From: Kaistia granuli DSM 23481
Lineage (GTDB): Bacteria > Pseudomonadota > Alphaproteobacteria > Rhizobiales > Kaistiaceae
Length of the DNA stretch: 64,000 nucleotides
Assembly: GCF_000380505.1 (NCBI RefSeq)
Contig: NZ_AQYH01000008.1
Location: forward strand, 1 to 64,000
Direction of reading: 5' to 3'
Shown here: positions 9,729 through 16,560 of the stretch, piece by piece
How positions within the stretch are numbered: position 1 is the stretch's first letter
Layout: every line of letters begins with the position of its first letter
Translations under genes and position numbers: made by a program
The notes under the pieces: model-generated
The model's input: only the letters and a program-made list of their open reading frames with translations
The model's database searches: none
What the model was told of the DNA's origin: nothing

Positions 9729-11495
9729 TCAGACCAGCGCGCGGCCAGCCTTGTCGATCGCGTTGGCGATCGCGTCGTCCGTCGCGTCTTCCGGCAGCAG
9801 CATCTCGTTATGCGCCTTGCCCGACGGGATCATCGGGAAGCAATTGGCGAGATTGGCGACGCGGCAATCGAACAGCACCGGCCCCTTGGCCGCGATCATC
9901 GCGTCGATCGCACCCTCGAGCTCCGACGCCTTCTCGCAGCGCATGCCGGTCGCGCCATAGGCCTCGGCCAGCTTGACGAAATCAGGCAGCGAATCCGTAT
10001 AGGAGTGCGACAGGCGGTTGCCGTGCAGCAGCTGCTGCCACTGGCGCACCATGCCCATGTACTGGTTGTTCAGGATGAACACCTTGACGGGCAGCTCGTG
10101 CTGGATCGCCGTCGACAGCTCCTGGATGTTCATCAGGATCGAGGCGTCGCCGGCGATGTCGATGCAGAGCGCGTCGCGATGCGCCGTCTGCGCGCCGATC
10201 GCCGCCGGCAGGCCGTAGCCCATCGTGCCGAGGCCGCCCGACGTCATCCAGCGGTTCGGCTCGTCGAAGCCGAAATACTGCGCCGCCCACATCTGGTGCT
10301 GGCCGACTTCCGTCGAGATGTAGACATCCTTGCCCCGCGTCCGCTCATAGAGCGTACGGATCGCGTGCTGCGGCAGGATGGTCTCGCTGTTCTGGCGGAA
10401 GCCGAGGCTGTTGCGGGCGCGCCAGCGGTCGATCTCGCCCCACCAGCTCTTCAGCGCCGCCTTGTCGGCCTTGTGACCAGCCGATTTCCAGGCCGCCAGC
10501 ATCGCCTTCAGCACATGCGCGACGTCGCCGACAATGCCGATATCGGCGCGGACATTCTTGTTGATCGAGGACGGGTCGATATCGATGTGGATCTTCTTCG
10601 AGCCCGGCGAGAACGCGTCGAGGCGGCCGGTGATGCGGTCGTCGAAGCGCGCGCCGACATTGATCATGACGTCGCAGTCATGCATCGCATTGTTGGCTTC
10701 ATAGGTGCCGTGCATGCCGAGCATGCCGAGCCACTGCTTGTCCGACGCCGGATAGGCGCCGAGGCCCATCAGCGTCGACGTGATCGGAAAGCCCGTCTCG
10801 CGCACCAGCTCGCGCAGCAACGCCGACGCTTCCGGGCCGGAATTGATGACGCCGCCGCCGGTATAGAAGATCGGCTTCTTCGCCTTGGCGATCAGCTCGA
10901 CCGCCGCCTGGATCGCTGCCGGGTCGCCCTCGACCTGCGGGCGATAGGTCTTGTGCTCGACGCGGGTCGGGCCCTCATAGGTGCCGGTGGCGAACTGGAC
11001 GTCCTTCGGAATATCGACGACGACCGGGCCCGGGCGGCCCGAGCGCGCGACATAGAAGGCCTCGTGCAGGATGCGGCCGAGATCGTTGACGTCCTTGACC
11101 AGCCAGTTGTGCTTGGTGCAGGGGCGCGTGATGCCGACGGTATCGGCCTCCTGGAAGGCATCGGAACCGATCAGGTGCGTTGCGACCTGGCCGGTGATGC
11201 AGACCATCGGGATCGAATCCATCAAGGCGTCGGTCAGCGGCGTCACCATGTTGGTGGCGCCGGGGCCGGAGGTGACGAGGGCGACGCCGACCTTGCCGGT
11301 GGAGCGGGCATAGCCTTCGGCCGAATGGCCGGCGCCACCCTCCTGGCGGACGAGGATGTGCTGGATCTTGTCCTGCTGGAACAGCTCGTCATAGATCGGC
11401 AGTACAGCGCCGCCGGGATAGCCGAAGAGGTGCTCCACGCCCTGGTCGATCAATGCCTGAACGACCATCTCTGCGCCGGTCATCTGCCGTGTCAT
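9729..11495 (-). CDS. ilvI: Acetolactate synthase large (catalytic) subunit
   Basis: 588 residues, normal for the family (ilvB/ilvI type). Condenses two pyruvates, or pyruvate with 2-oxobutyrate, using thiamine diphosphate, Mg and FAD. Seen: the TPP-activating glutamate in LVRQEGGAGHSAEGYAR (about residue 51), the FAD region, and the TPP/Mg motif GDASILMNIQEL ending in NNQYMGMVRQW. The start has GGAGCGAAACG just before ATG. Transcription comes from a promoter at 11693-11721 through an attenuator with its own leader peptide. Symbol ilvI is chosen because the gene is paired with ilvH; ilvB would be equally acceptable. Confidence 0.97.
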   Translation of the reverse strand: MTRQMTGAEMVVQALIDQGVEHLFGYPGGAVLPIYDELFQQDKIQHILVRQEGGAGHSAEGYARSTGKVGVALVTSGPGATNMVTPLTDALMDSIPMVCITGQVATHLIGSDAFQEADTVGITRPCTKHNWLVKDVNDLGRILHEAFYVARSGRPGPVVVDIPKDVQFATGTYEGPTRVEHKTYRPQVEGDPAAIQAAVELIAKAKKPIFYTGGGVINSGPEASALLRELVRETGFPITSTLMGLGAYPASDKQWLGMLGMHGTYEANNAMHDCDVMINVGARFDDRITGRLDAFSPGSKKIHIDIDPSSINKNVRADIGIVGDVAHVLKAMLAAWKSAGHKADKAALKSWWGEIDRWRARNSLGFRQNSETILPQHAIRTLYERTRGKDVYISTEVGQHQMWAAQYFGFDEPNRWMTSGGLGTMGYGLPAAIGAQTAHRDALCIDIAGDASILMNIQELSTAIQHELPVKVFILNNQYMGMVRQWQQLLHGNRLSHSYTDSLPDFVKLAEAYGATGMRCEKASELEGAIDAMIAAKGPVLFDCRVANLANCFPMIPSGKAHNEMLLPEDATDDAIANAIDKAGRALV

Positions 11496-11555
11496 CGTTT
11501 CGCTCCGTCGCGGATCCCTATCGCCGGTCCGCTGTGTCTGTCAGTTCCATCAAGC

Positions 11556-11582
11556 CAATAAAAAAGGCCCTCTCGGGGCCCA
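11556..11582 (-). terminator. Attenuator terminator upstream of ilvI
   Basis: On the minus strand, TGGGCCC-CGAGA-GGGCCTTTTTTATT is a short GC stem followed by six T residues, ending about 60 bases before the ilvI ATG. A terminator here, between promoter and gene and after a leader peptide rich in Val/Ile/Leu, is the hallmark of amino-acid attenuation. Confidence 0.8.
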
Positions 11583-11587
11583 TTTTC

Positions 11588-11631
11588 GCGCACTACCTAT
11601 CGTGACGGCTTCAAACCATCAGGCAGTGCGC
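11588..11631 (-). promoter_or_regulatory. Leader pause hairpin of the ilvI attenuator
   Basis: On the minus strand GCGCACTGCC (11631-11622) pairs with GGTAGTGCGC (11597-11588), ten pairs including one G-T. The 5' arm overlaps the last codons and stop of the leader peptide, so a ribosome in the leader would open it. Confidence 0.7.
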
Positions 11632-11663
11632 TCTCTAAGTACAATAACGTCGCGGCGGATCAT
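11619..11663 (-). CDS. ilvI leader peptide (MIRRDVIVLRERTA)
   Basis: A 14-codon reading frame, ATG at 11663 to TGA at 11619-11621, with GAGG about nine bases upstream. Four consecutive regulatory codons, GTT ATT GTA CTT, give Val-Ile-Val-Leu, the products of the pathway that ilvI begins. The peptide starts about 30 bases after the -10 element and ends just before the pause hairpin and terminator. Known ilv and leu leader peptides have the same design: scarcity of charged Val, Ile or Leu tRNA stalls the ribosome and prevents termination. It is too short for gene finders. The function is inferred from layout, not shown. Confidence 0.82.
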   Translation of the reverse strand: MIRRDVIVLRERTA

Positions 11664-11692
11664 GTCCGGGCCCCTCGAATTGAATTCGCCGG

Positions 11693-11721
11693 AACATGGC
11701 GCAGCCGACGAAAGCCGTCAA
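11693..11721 (-). promoter_or_regulatory. Sigma-70-type promoter of the ilvI leader
   Basis: TTGACG (11721-11716) and CATGTT (11698-11693) are separated by exactly 17 bases on the minus strand, upstream of the leader peptide. Good -35 match, moderate -10 match. Confidence 0.65.
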
Positions 11722-11769
11722 CCCCCGGAGAAGAAAATTGCGCGGAAAGGGGGTTGGGGTTGCGGGAAA

Positions 11770-12744
11770 TTAGGCCCACTCCTGCTGCGTTCGACCTACA
11801 CGCTTCGGAGCATTCTTACCTGCCAACCTAACTCTTTGGACGCAGTTCGCCCCGTACCTCGCCTCTAGTACACTAATAAAGGCCGGTTCCATCGCCCATA
11901 CAAAGGCAAGCATTCCACCTAGCCTTGCCATTTGAGCTGGGCTCAGTTCATTCAACGAGGCCCGATGAACTGCCGCGCGCAATTCCCGCTTCCGATCGCG
12001 TCCAATTGTGACAAGCCCATCGTTGCTCAAGACCAGTCCGGTCACACGACGCCCAAACTTTCTTGTCACGTAGGTAGTTTTCTCCGCATTGATCGTTAGC
12101 CGCGGAAAGCCAATCTCTCTGATAGTAGACGCAACAATTTTCTCGACCCTGGTCAAAAAACCGGTGCGAGGCGCCGAAAAAGTCAGATCGTCAGCATATC
12201 GGGAGTATATGACCCCTTCTTCACGGCACTTACCTGCGACCATCTGATCAAAATCGTACATTAGTATATTCGATAGAATAGGAGACGAAGGAGCACCAAT
12301 AGCCAGACGCAGACCTGACCTGTGCTTCTCTCGTCGAAATAATATAGATGTCGTTAGGCGAAGATCATCCTCTCCAGACAGACAGCCCGTCGAATCGCAG
12401 TATTGCCGCCAATCCCCGCCCCTAATTGAGGGAAAGAAATTCCGGAAATCGAGTTTCAGTACCGGACCGTAACCAGCATGCAATCTGGCGTTATCTAAGA
12501 TAGACTTTCCAACACGGTATGCAATTGCACTATCATGTACCGGAAGATCGTTCAGGACTATCGAGACCAAGGCCCGCTGCAACTGCTTAACTTCAGCCGC
12601 CGGCTGAGAGATCACCCGGACTCCTCCGGCCTTTTTGGGGATCTCAAATGTCTTGTATCGAAATGGTGCGGATCCAGCGATGCGCCGGACCAAGTCCACG
12701 CCAAGGCCGACCTCGCGCGCGAGAGCTTCGATAAGCGCCGACAC
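11770..12744 (-). CDS. Retron reverse transcriptase
   Basis: 324 residues from a GTG with GGGGAG eight bases upstream. It copies the msd part of the retron RNA into msDNA, starting from the 2'-OH of a guanosine in msr. Retron-specific marks are present: the NAxxH motif as NARLH (85-89) and the VTG triplet (234-236). General RT motifs: LKLDFRNFF with the catalytic Asp99, IGAPSSPILSNI (149-160), the catalytic RYADDLTFS (YADD 183-186) and LTINAEKTTY. No extra domain is fused. It lies 26 bases after the effector gene on the same strand. Base composition is lower in GC than the neighbouring ilv genes, suggesting transfer. Group II intron maturase and DGR RTs are excluded by the absence of their domains and by the retron motifs. 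Confidence 0.95.
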   Translation of the reverse strand: MSALIEALAREVGLGVDLVRRIAGSAPFRYKTFEIPKKAGGVRVISQPAAEVKQLQRALVSIVLNDLPVHDSAIAYRVGKSILDNARLHAGYGPVLKLDFRNFFPSIRGGDWRQYCDSTGCLSGEDDLRLTTSILFRREKHRSGLRLAIGAPSSPILSNILMYDFDQMVAGKCREEGVIYSRYADDLTFSAPRTGFLTRVEKIVASTIREIGFPRLTINAEKTTYVTRKFGRRVTGLVLSNDGLVTIGRDRKRELRAAVHRASLNELSPAQMARLGGMLAFVWAMEPAFISVLEARYGANCVQRVRLAGKNAPKRVGRTQQEWA

Positions 12745-12770
12745 TAGGCCGCTCCCCGCGCAACTGCCTC

Positions 12771-13661
12771 TTAAATTATATTGAAGCGCATAACATCAGA
12801 TTTTCGCCAATAATCTGCAATCTGCGCGAGCCATCGCTCTCTGATTATAGCCTTCGCTTGAGGCTTTAACTTATAGTACAGGGCCCGCTTCTCCTTGATC
12901 GGAGAACAATATCGAGCGAAGCCCCTCTTCTCAACATATATCCAGCCCGCATGTTCAGCGCAATAAATAAGCCTATCAATTCTAGATCTAAATTCATTCA
13001 ATCCCAAAGCATAGAGTATAACGTCTATCTCATCAAAAGAAAGAACACGATAGTGCTGAATGAGTCCCACAATGAATTTTATGATATGGGAGGATCGCCT
13101 TTTGTCAAAGCGAGAACGGCCACCTGATGTATTCCTTCTCTCAGACATCAGCTTCGCCATGAGAGCCTCAAATGCCTGATAGTCCAATGACGATAGATTG
13201 GACGCACTAGCTACGTTAATGTCCTTTAAATTCAATACATATGTAGATTCCGGGCCATATTTATTGTTCAAATACAGTATCGGACCGTGTTTTATAAAAG
13301 AATCAGCTCGATAGTGCTTATCTTCAACAACAACAATTAGCCTCTCAGCAACTTCATCAATAACAGCAAAAGACCCCAACTCAGCGAAACTGCCAGAAGC
13401 CTCTGAAAACAATACAACAACGTCGGACATAGCTGCCAAATCAGCTTCAAACTCTAATATATCGGTGTATGGCCCGTGGGGAGCGAAGATTTGCACTCCC
13501 TCGGCTACAAAAGCCTCTTGCTCGCCGAGCACGCCTCGAGCATGCATCCTGAGAAATGCATCCCTCAGAGACTTTGCGACGTTCACGGTCGCATCGAACG
13601 GACCACCACAAACAAATAAGAAATCAGCCGGTGCATGGACATGAAGAGAATTCATGTCCAT
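12771..13661 (-). CDS. Retron effector: nucleoside deoxyribosyltransferase-like toxin with C-terminal DNA-binding-like domain
   Basis: About 296 residues from ATG 13661 (309 if GTG 13700, which lies inside the retron RNA's a2 repeat, is used). It resembles the effector of retrons Ec86/Eco1 and Sen2 (RcaT; 'retron St85 family effector'). N-terminal NDT-like domain: FLFVCGGPFD, then SDVVVLFSEASGSFAELGSF with the glutamate at the active-site position, then KHYRADSFIKHGPILYL. C-terminal domain, about the last 110 residues, is helical and basic, winged-helix-like (SFDEIDVILYALGLNEFRSR). In characterised homologues the RT-msDNA complex holds the effector inactive; phage damage releases it and it depletes NAD+ or nucleotides. 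Codon use is strikingly AT-rich compared with flanking genes. The start is uncertain because ATGs at 13661 and 13655 both fall in a hairpin. Confidence 0.88.
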   Translation of the reverse strand: MDMNSLHVHAPADFLFVCGGPFDATVNVAKSLRDAFLRMHARGVLGEQEAFVAEGVQIFAPHGPYTDILEFEADLAAMSDVVVLFSEASGSFAELGSFAVIDEVAERLIVVVEDKHYRADSFIKHGPILYLNNKYGPESTYVLNLKDINVASASNLSSLDYQAFEALMAKLMSERRNTSGGRSRFDKRRSSHIIKFIVGLIQHYRVLSFDEIDVILYALGLNEFRSRIDRLIYCAEHAGWIYVEKRGFARYCSPIKEKRALYYKLKPQAKAIIRERWLAQIADYWRKSDVMRFNII

Positions 13662-13665
13662 GCAC
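13631..13665. repeat. Perfect 15-bp inverted repeat over the effector start codons
   Basis: GTGCATGGACATGAA (13631-13645), loop GAGAA, TTCATGTCCATGCAC (13651-13665). On the minus-strand mRNA both candidate ATGs of the effector lie in the 5' arm, so the hairpin would limit initiation. Confidence 0.8.
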
Positions 13666-13696
13666 TCGACCAATTCAGGGATATCGTCGCCGAGTA

Positions 13697-13854
13697 TCAC
13701 TTACCAAAGGCGCGGAAGAGCGCGGTGTCTTGACGAGTGGAGCGTCCGAAACGGCGGCAAGACACCGCGCTCTTCCGCGCCAAACAAGACTCATCAATCA
13801 ATTGAGGTCCGGCGAAGCACCAGACCAAGCACGTAGTGCTATTCACGTAAGTGA
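13697..13854 (-). ncRNA. Retron msr-msd RNA
   Basis: Found by structure, upstream of the effector as in Sen2/Ec86. The a1 repeat TCACTTAC (13854-13847) is complementary to a2 GTAAGTGA (13704-13697). After a1 comes a TAGC with a candidate branching guanosine near 13839. Then the msr has two hairpins: AGCAC-TAC-GTGCT (13840-13828) and GGTCTGG-loop-CCGGACC (13826-13806). The msd is a perfect 24-bp stem (arms 13709-13732 and 13758-13781) with a 25-base loop. Exact ends are not known; the transcript probably begins somewhat before 13854 and runs into the effector mRNA. Confidence 0.85.
13709..13781. repeat. msd stem: perfect 24-bp inverted repeat
   Basis: The arm starting GGCGCGGAAGAGCGCGG and ending TGTCTTG (13709-13732) is the exact reverse complement of 13758-13781; the loop is 13733-13757. 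Reverse transcription of this part would give a single-stranded DNA that folds into the same long hairpin. No promoter could be assigned with confidence in 13855-14100, which otherwise holds several CTAG-containing short palindromes and no gene. Confidence 0.9.
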
Positions 13855-14100
13855 CCCCATCCCCAACAGCACACTTGGCATTGCGAGAACCAGCTCGATT
13901 CGGCGCTGCACAACCGTGACTTGCTGAAGCCTAGACTAGGCATCGCCAGACTGCAACGCTAGGATCTAGTCGTAAGGCATGAGACAGTGAGCTTTCCCTC
14001 TTCAAGTATGCGCCAGCTATGGGACGGATCCGACTAGTCGTGCCACCTTACGTCAGATTGACGCAGTTTATGTTTGAGACTTTGTCCAACGCCTCGCCCC

Positions 14101-15075
14101 CTATTCCGCCGGGACGGCGCTCGGGGCGTGGCGGGCGGAGCGCGAGGGCGCGGCGTCGGCAGCCTCCACCAACCCCGCCTGCCCCTCCGCCGCCACCGAA
14201 TGTGGCAGCTTCGTTCCCCGCGCCTTCTCCCGCCAAAGCGTCAGGATGCCGGAGCCGATGATCAGCGCGATGCCGACCAGCATCGGCCATTCCAGGTGGA
14301 TCCGGAAGACGAAGGTGTCGATCCCGATCGCCCACAGCATCTGGCTGTATTGCGTCGGGCCGACCAGCGCCGCCGGCGCGTGGAAGGCGGCGAGCATGAG
14401 CAGGATGTTGCCGAGCGCGCAGAGGATGCCGTAGCTGGCGAGCCAACCGAACTGCTCCAGGCTCGGCAGCGCGAAGGACGGGATCATCGCGGCGCCGCAG
14501 ATGAAGAAGGTGCCGAGCACGCCGGCGCCATAGAGCGAAATGCTCTTCTCGCGCGGGCCGACGGCGCGGAAGACGACGATCGAGATGGCGCCGCCGAGGC
14601 CGCCGGCAATGGCGCCGAGATGGCCGATCGACAGCTCGCGAAAGCCAGGACGCAGCACGATCAGCACGCCAAGGAAGCCGACGGCGACGGCGCTCCAGCG
14701 CTTCAGGCCGACCTGTTCCTTCAGGAAGACCACCGACATGATGGTGACGAACGCCGGCAGCAGGAAAATCAGCGCGAAGGCTTCCGCCATCGAGAGATGG
14801 GTGAAGGCGGTGACGCTGCCGATCGCGGCCATGCCATTGGCGGCAAATCGCACCAGCCAGAGCGGCCGGTTGGTGGTCGCGACGATGTCGCCCCAGCGAT
14901 CGCTAGGCTTCTTCAGGAAGGGGATCGCGGCGAGGCCGAACAGCGAGCCGATGAAGGCGATCTCGTAGGCCGGCAGGCCGCCGTCGAGGAATTTGACGCT
15001 GGCGTCGGAGAAGGCATAGGCGGCGAACGCCGCGAAGCCCAGGAGAAGGCCCTTCAGGACCGGATCGGAGGACAC
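14101..15075 (-). CDS. EamA/DMT family transporter
   Basis: 324 residues from GTG. Two EamA repeats are visible as about ten hydrophobic helices (for example LLLGFAAFAAYAFSDASVKF, FALIFLLPAFVTIMSVVFLKEQ, WSAVAVGFLGVLIVLRPGF, IGSGILTLWREKARG). The C-terminal 35 residues are a hydrophilic Ala/Pro-rich tail. Drug/metabolite transporters of this kind export small metabolites; the substrate cannot be told. It lies directly beyond the retron and has normal host composition, so it marks the outer edge of the acquired segment. Confidence 0.9.
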   Translation of the reverse strand: MSSDPVLKGLLLGFAAFAAYAFSDASVKFLDGGLPAYEIAFIGSLFGLAAIPFLKKPSDRWGDIVATTNRPLWLVRFAANGMAAIGSVTAFTHLSMAEAFALIFLLPAFVTIMSVVFLKEQVGLKRWSAVAVGFLGVLIVLRPGFRELSIGHLGAIAGGLGGAISIVVFRAVGPREKSISLYGAGVLGTFFICGAAMIPSFALPSLEQFGWLASYGILCALGNILLMLAAFHAPAALVGPTQYSQMLWAIGIDTFVFRIHLEWPMLVGIALIIGSGILTLWREKARGTKLPHSVAAEGQAGLVEAADAAPSRSARHAPSAVPAE

Positions 15076-15311
15076 AACGGGAGGCTTTCAGGCGCGAGAG
15101 ATCGGGTGGTGGGCGGCTTCGCTCCCGCCCGGTCGCGCCGGCCACGCTTCCCTCCCAGGTGCCCTTTCGGACGGCGCGGATCGGCGCACCCGCTTGTCCC
15201 GGGCGCCGGGCGGTCGAAACCCGCCAGAGCGTCGATGTAGCAGAAGCGCGCGACGCCGCCATGACGAAATGACAGGCAGAGGCGGGGAAAAGGGAGGCGG
15301 CGACAAAGGAA

Positions 15312-15344
15312 GCCCTGCCGGAGATGCGGCACCTCCGGCAGGGC
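15312..15344 (-). terminator. Hairpin terminator after the exported-protein gene
   Basis: GCCCTGCCGGAG (15312-15323) pairs perfectly with CTCCGGCAGGGC (15333-15344); on the minus strand it is followed by TTCCTTTG. The rest of 15076-15402 shows no gene. Confidence 0.55.
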
Positions 15345-15402
15345 CGTCCCGCCGGCGGCTCAAGGGGCCGAGCCGCGCGACGGGATTTTCGCGGGGATGG
15401 TT

Positions 15403-15927
15403 CTACTCGACCATCCATTTTTGCAGGCGCGGCACCAGCGGACGGACGATTTCGGCATGTTCGCTGCCGGCGACCCGCATCGCCTGCAGCCGGGCCGTGA
15501 CCTCGTCGACCCATTCCAGTATGGCGCGCCTCTGCGCGTCGCTGAAGACGCCGCGGGTCTCCGCCTTGGCGCGGAGGGTCGCCAGCCTGTCGCGAAACTC
15601 CGCCTCCGGCAGGCAGGCGATATAGCCGGTGACGGTGGCATCGAGCGCGATGCGCCAGGTCTCGCGGGTGAAGCCGGCGCGGGTGATGCGGTTGCCGCTC
15701 TCGGCGTCGGCCTCGAACCAGTCGTCGGCGGTCGCTTCGTCATAGGCGAGCTTGCCGAATTCCGGCGACAACGCCTGGACCAGCTTGACGACGACGATCG
15801 CCTCCTGCCGGTTCAGAGCCCTCGCCGGCGAAACGGCGAAGACGAGCGCCAGGAAGGGCAGAAGGCCGGCCAGCGCCAGCGCGAAGCGGCGGATCTGCCT
15901 GCGGCGGGTGTAGGGAAACATCAGCAT
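15403..15927 (-). CDS. Exported hypothetical protein
   Basis: 174 residues. A basic N-terminus (RRRQIRRF) is followed by a hydrophobic core (ALALAGLLPFLALVFAV) and a likely signal peptidase site SPARALN near residue 38. The mature part is helical, with one cysteine (YIACLPEAEF) and many Arg/Glu residues; no family recognised. Its ATG overlaps the stop of the upstream lipoprotein gene by seven bases, so the two are an operon and probably work together in the envelope. Confidence 0.65.
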   Translation of the reverse strand: MLMFPYTRRRQIRRFALALAGLLPFLALVFAVSPARALNRQEAIVVVKLVQALSPEFGKLAYDEATADDWFEADAESGNRITRAGFTRETWRIALDATVTGYIACLPEAEFRDRLATLRAKAETRGVFSDAQRRAILEWVDEVTARLQAMRVAGSEHAEIVRPLVPRLQKWMVE

Positions 15928-16295
15928 GATTGCCTCATCGCCGCTTCGGCCTTGTGGCTCGTCTGTTGCTGCACCAGCGAGCCTCCGACGGAGGCCGCCT
16001 GCGCCGCCACCATGCCGGCCTGCCCGGCATAGCCGCCGAAGCCGCCGACCATGGACAGCGCGCCGCCCAGCACCGCCGCGCCCATCTGCGCGTCGCTCGC
16101 CTTCTTCACCGCGTCGGCGCAGGCCTGGGCCGAGGCTTGGGCCCGGCCGGCGGCCGAGGCCTGCCGGACCGGCGCCGACTTGCCGGCCTGGATGACCTTG
16201 GCTCCCTGCCCCGCCTTGTCGGTCGAAGCGGTCTCCGTCGTCTGGCTGCAGCCCGCCAAGGCGAGGCCAAGCACCAGAAACATCCCTCGTCGCAT
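15921..16295 (-). CDS. Small lipoprotein, hypothetical
   Basis: 124 residues from ATG 16295; upstream in-frame residues to 16370 are not signal-peptide-like. MRRGMFLVLGLALAGCSQ is a type II signal peptide with the lipobox LAGC, so the mature protein is lipidated at Cys16 or thereabouts. The rest is Ala/Gln/Gly-rich with a glycine-rich hydrophobic stretch (AAVLGGALSMVGGFGGYAGQ) that may touch or enter a membrane, and ends with a cysteine. No family recognised. First gene of a two-gene operon. Confidence 0.65.
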   Translation of the reverse strand: MRRGMFLVLGLALAGCSQTTETASTDKAGQGAKVIQAGKSAPVRQASAAGRAQASAQACADAVKKASDAQMGAAVLGGALSMVGGFGGYAGQAGMVAAQAASVGGSLVQQQTSHKAEAAMRQSC

Positions 16296-16560
16296 TGCTT
16301 TCTCCCTCTCGGGCGCAAAGCCGGACAGGACGTGCTCCGAATTCCTCCCGGAGCGTCCAACCCTCGCCATGCGCCGCGTCTCGATCTCCGGAGCCCCCCG
16401 GCCCGTCGCGGATGGCGGCCCATGCCGCCGACGGCGACCGCTCTACGACGGCGCCAAAACGCCGTCTTGGCGAGGAGCGAACCGATGCGGCGCGGAACGA
16501 ACAGCGCGCGCTTTTCCGAAGCGAAAGGAAGAAAAAAGGAAAGCGGACAGCCGGTGCGGC

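Noticed and set aside
9696-11561. 621-codon plus-strand frame opposite ilvI
   Set aside because: Antisense shadow; it covers ilvI, a clear acetolactate synthase with motifs, and crosses the attenuator.
11770-12744. Group II intron or diversity-generating retroelement
   Set aside because: The RT has no maturase or HNH domain, there is no template/variable repeat pair, and the NAxxH and VTG motifs with msr-msd next door indicate a retron.
13631-13781. CRISPR-like repeat or IS inverted ends
   Set aside because: The repeats are two separate hairpins (24 bp and 15 bp) of different sequence, without spacers or a transposase.
13556-13927. 123-codon plus-strand frame over the retron RNA
   Set aside because: It lies on the wrong strand through the msd stem and effector start; no family and no ribosome site.
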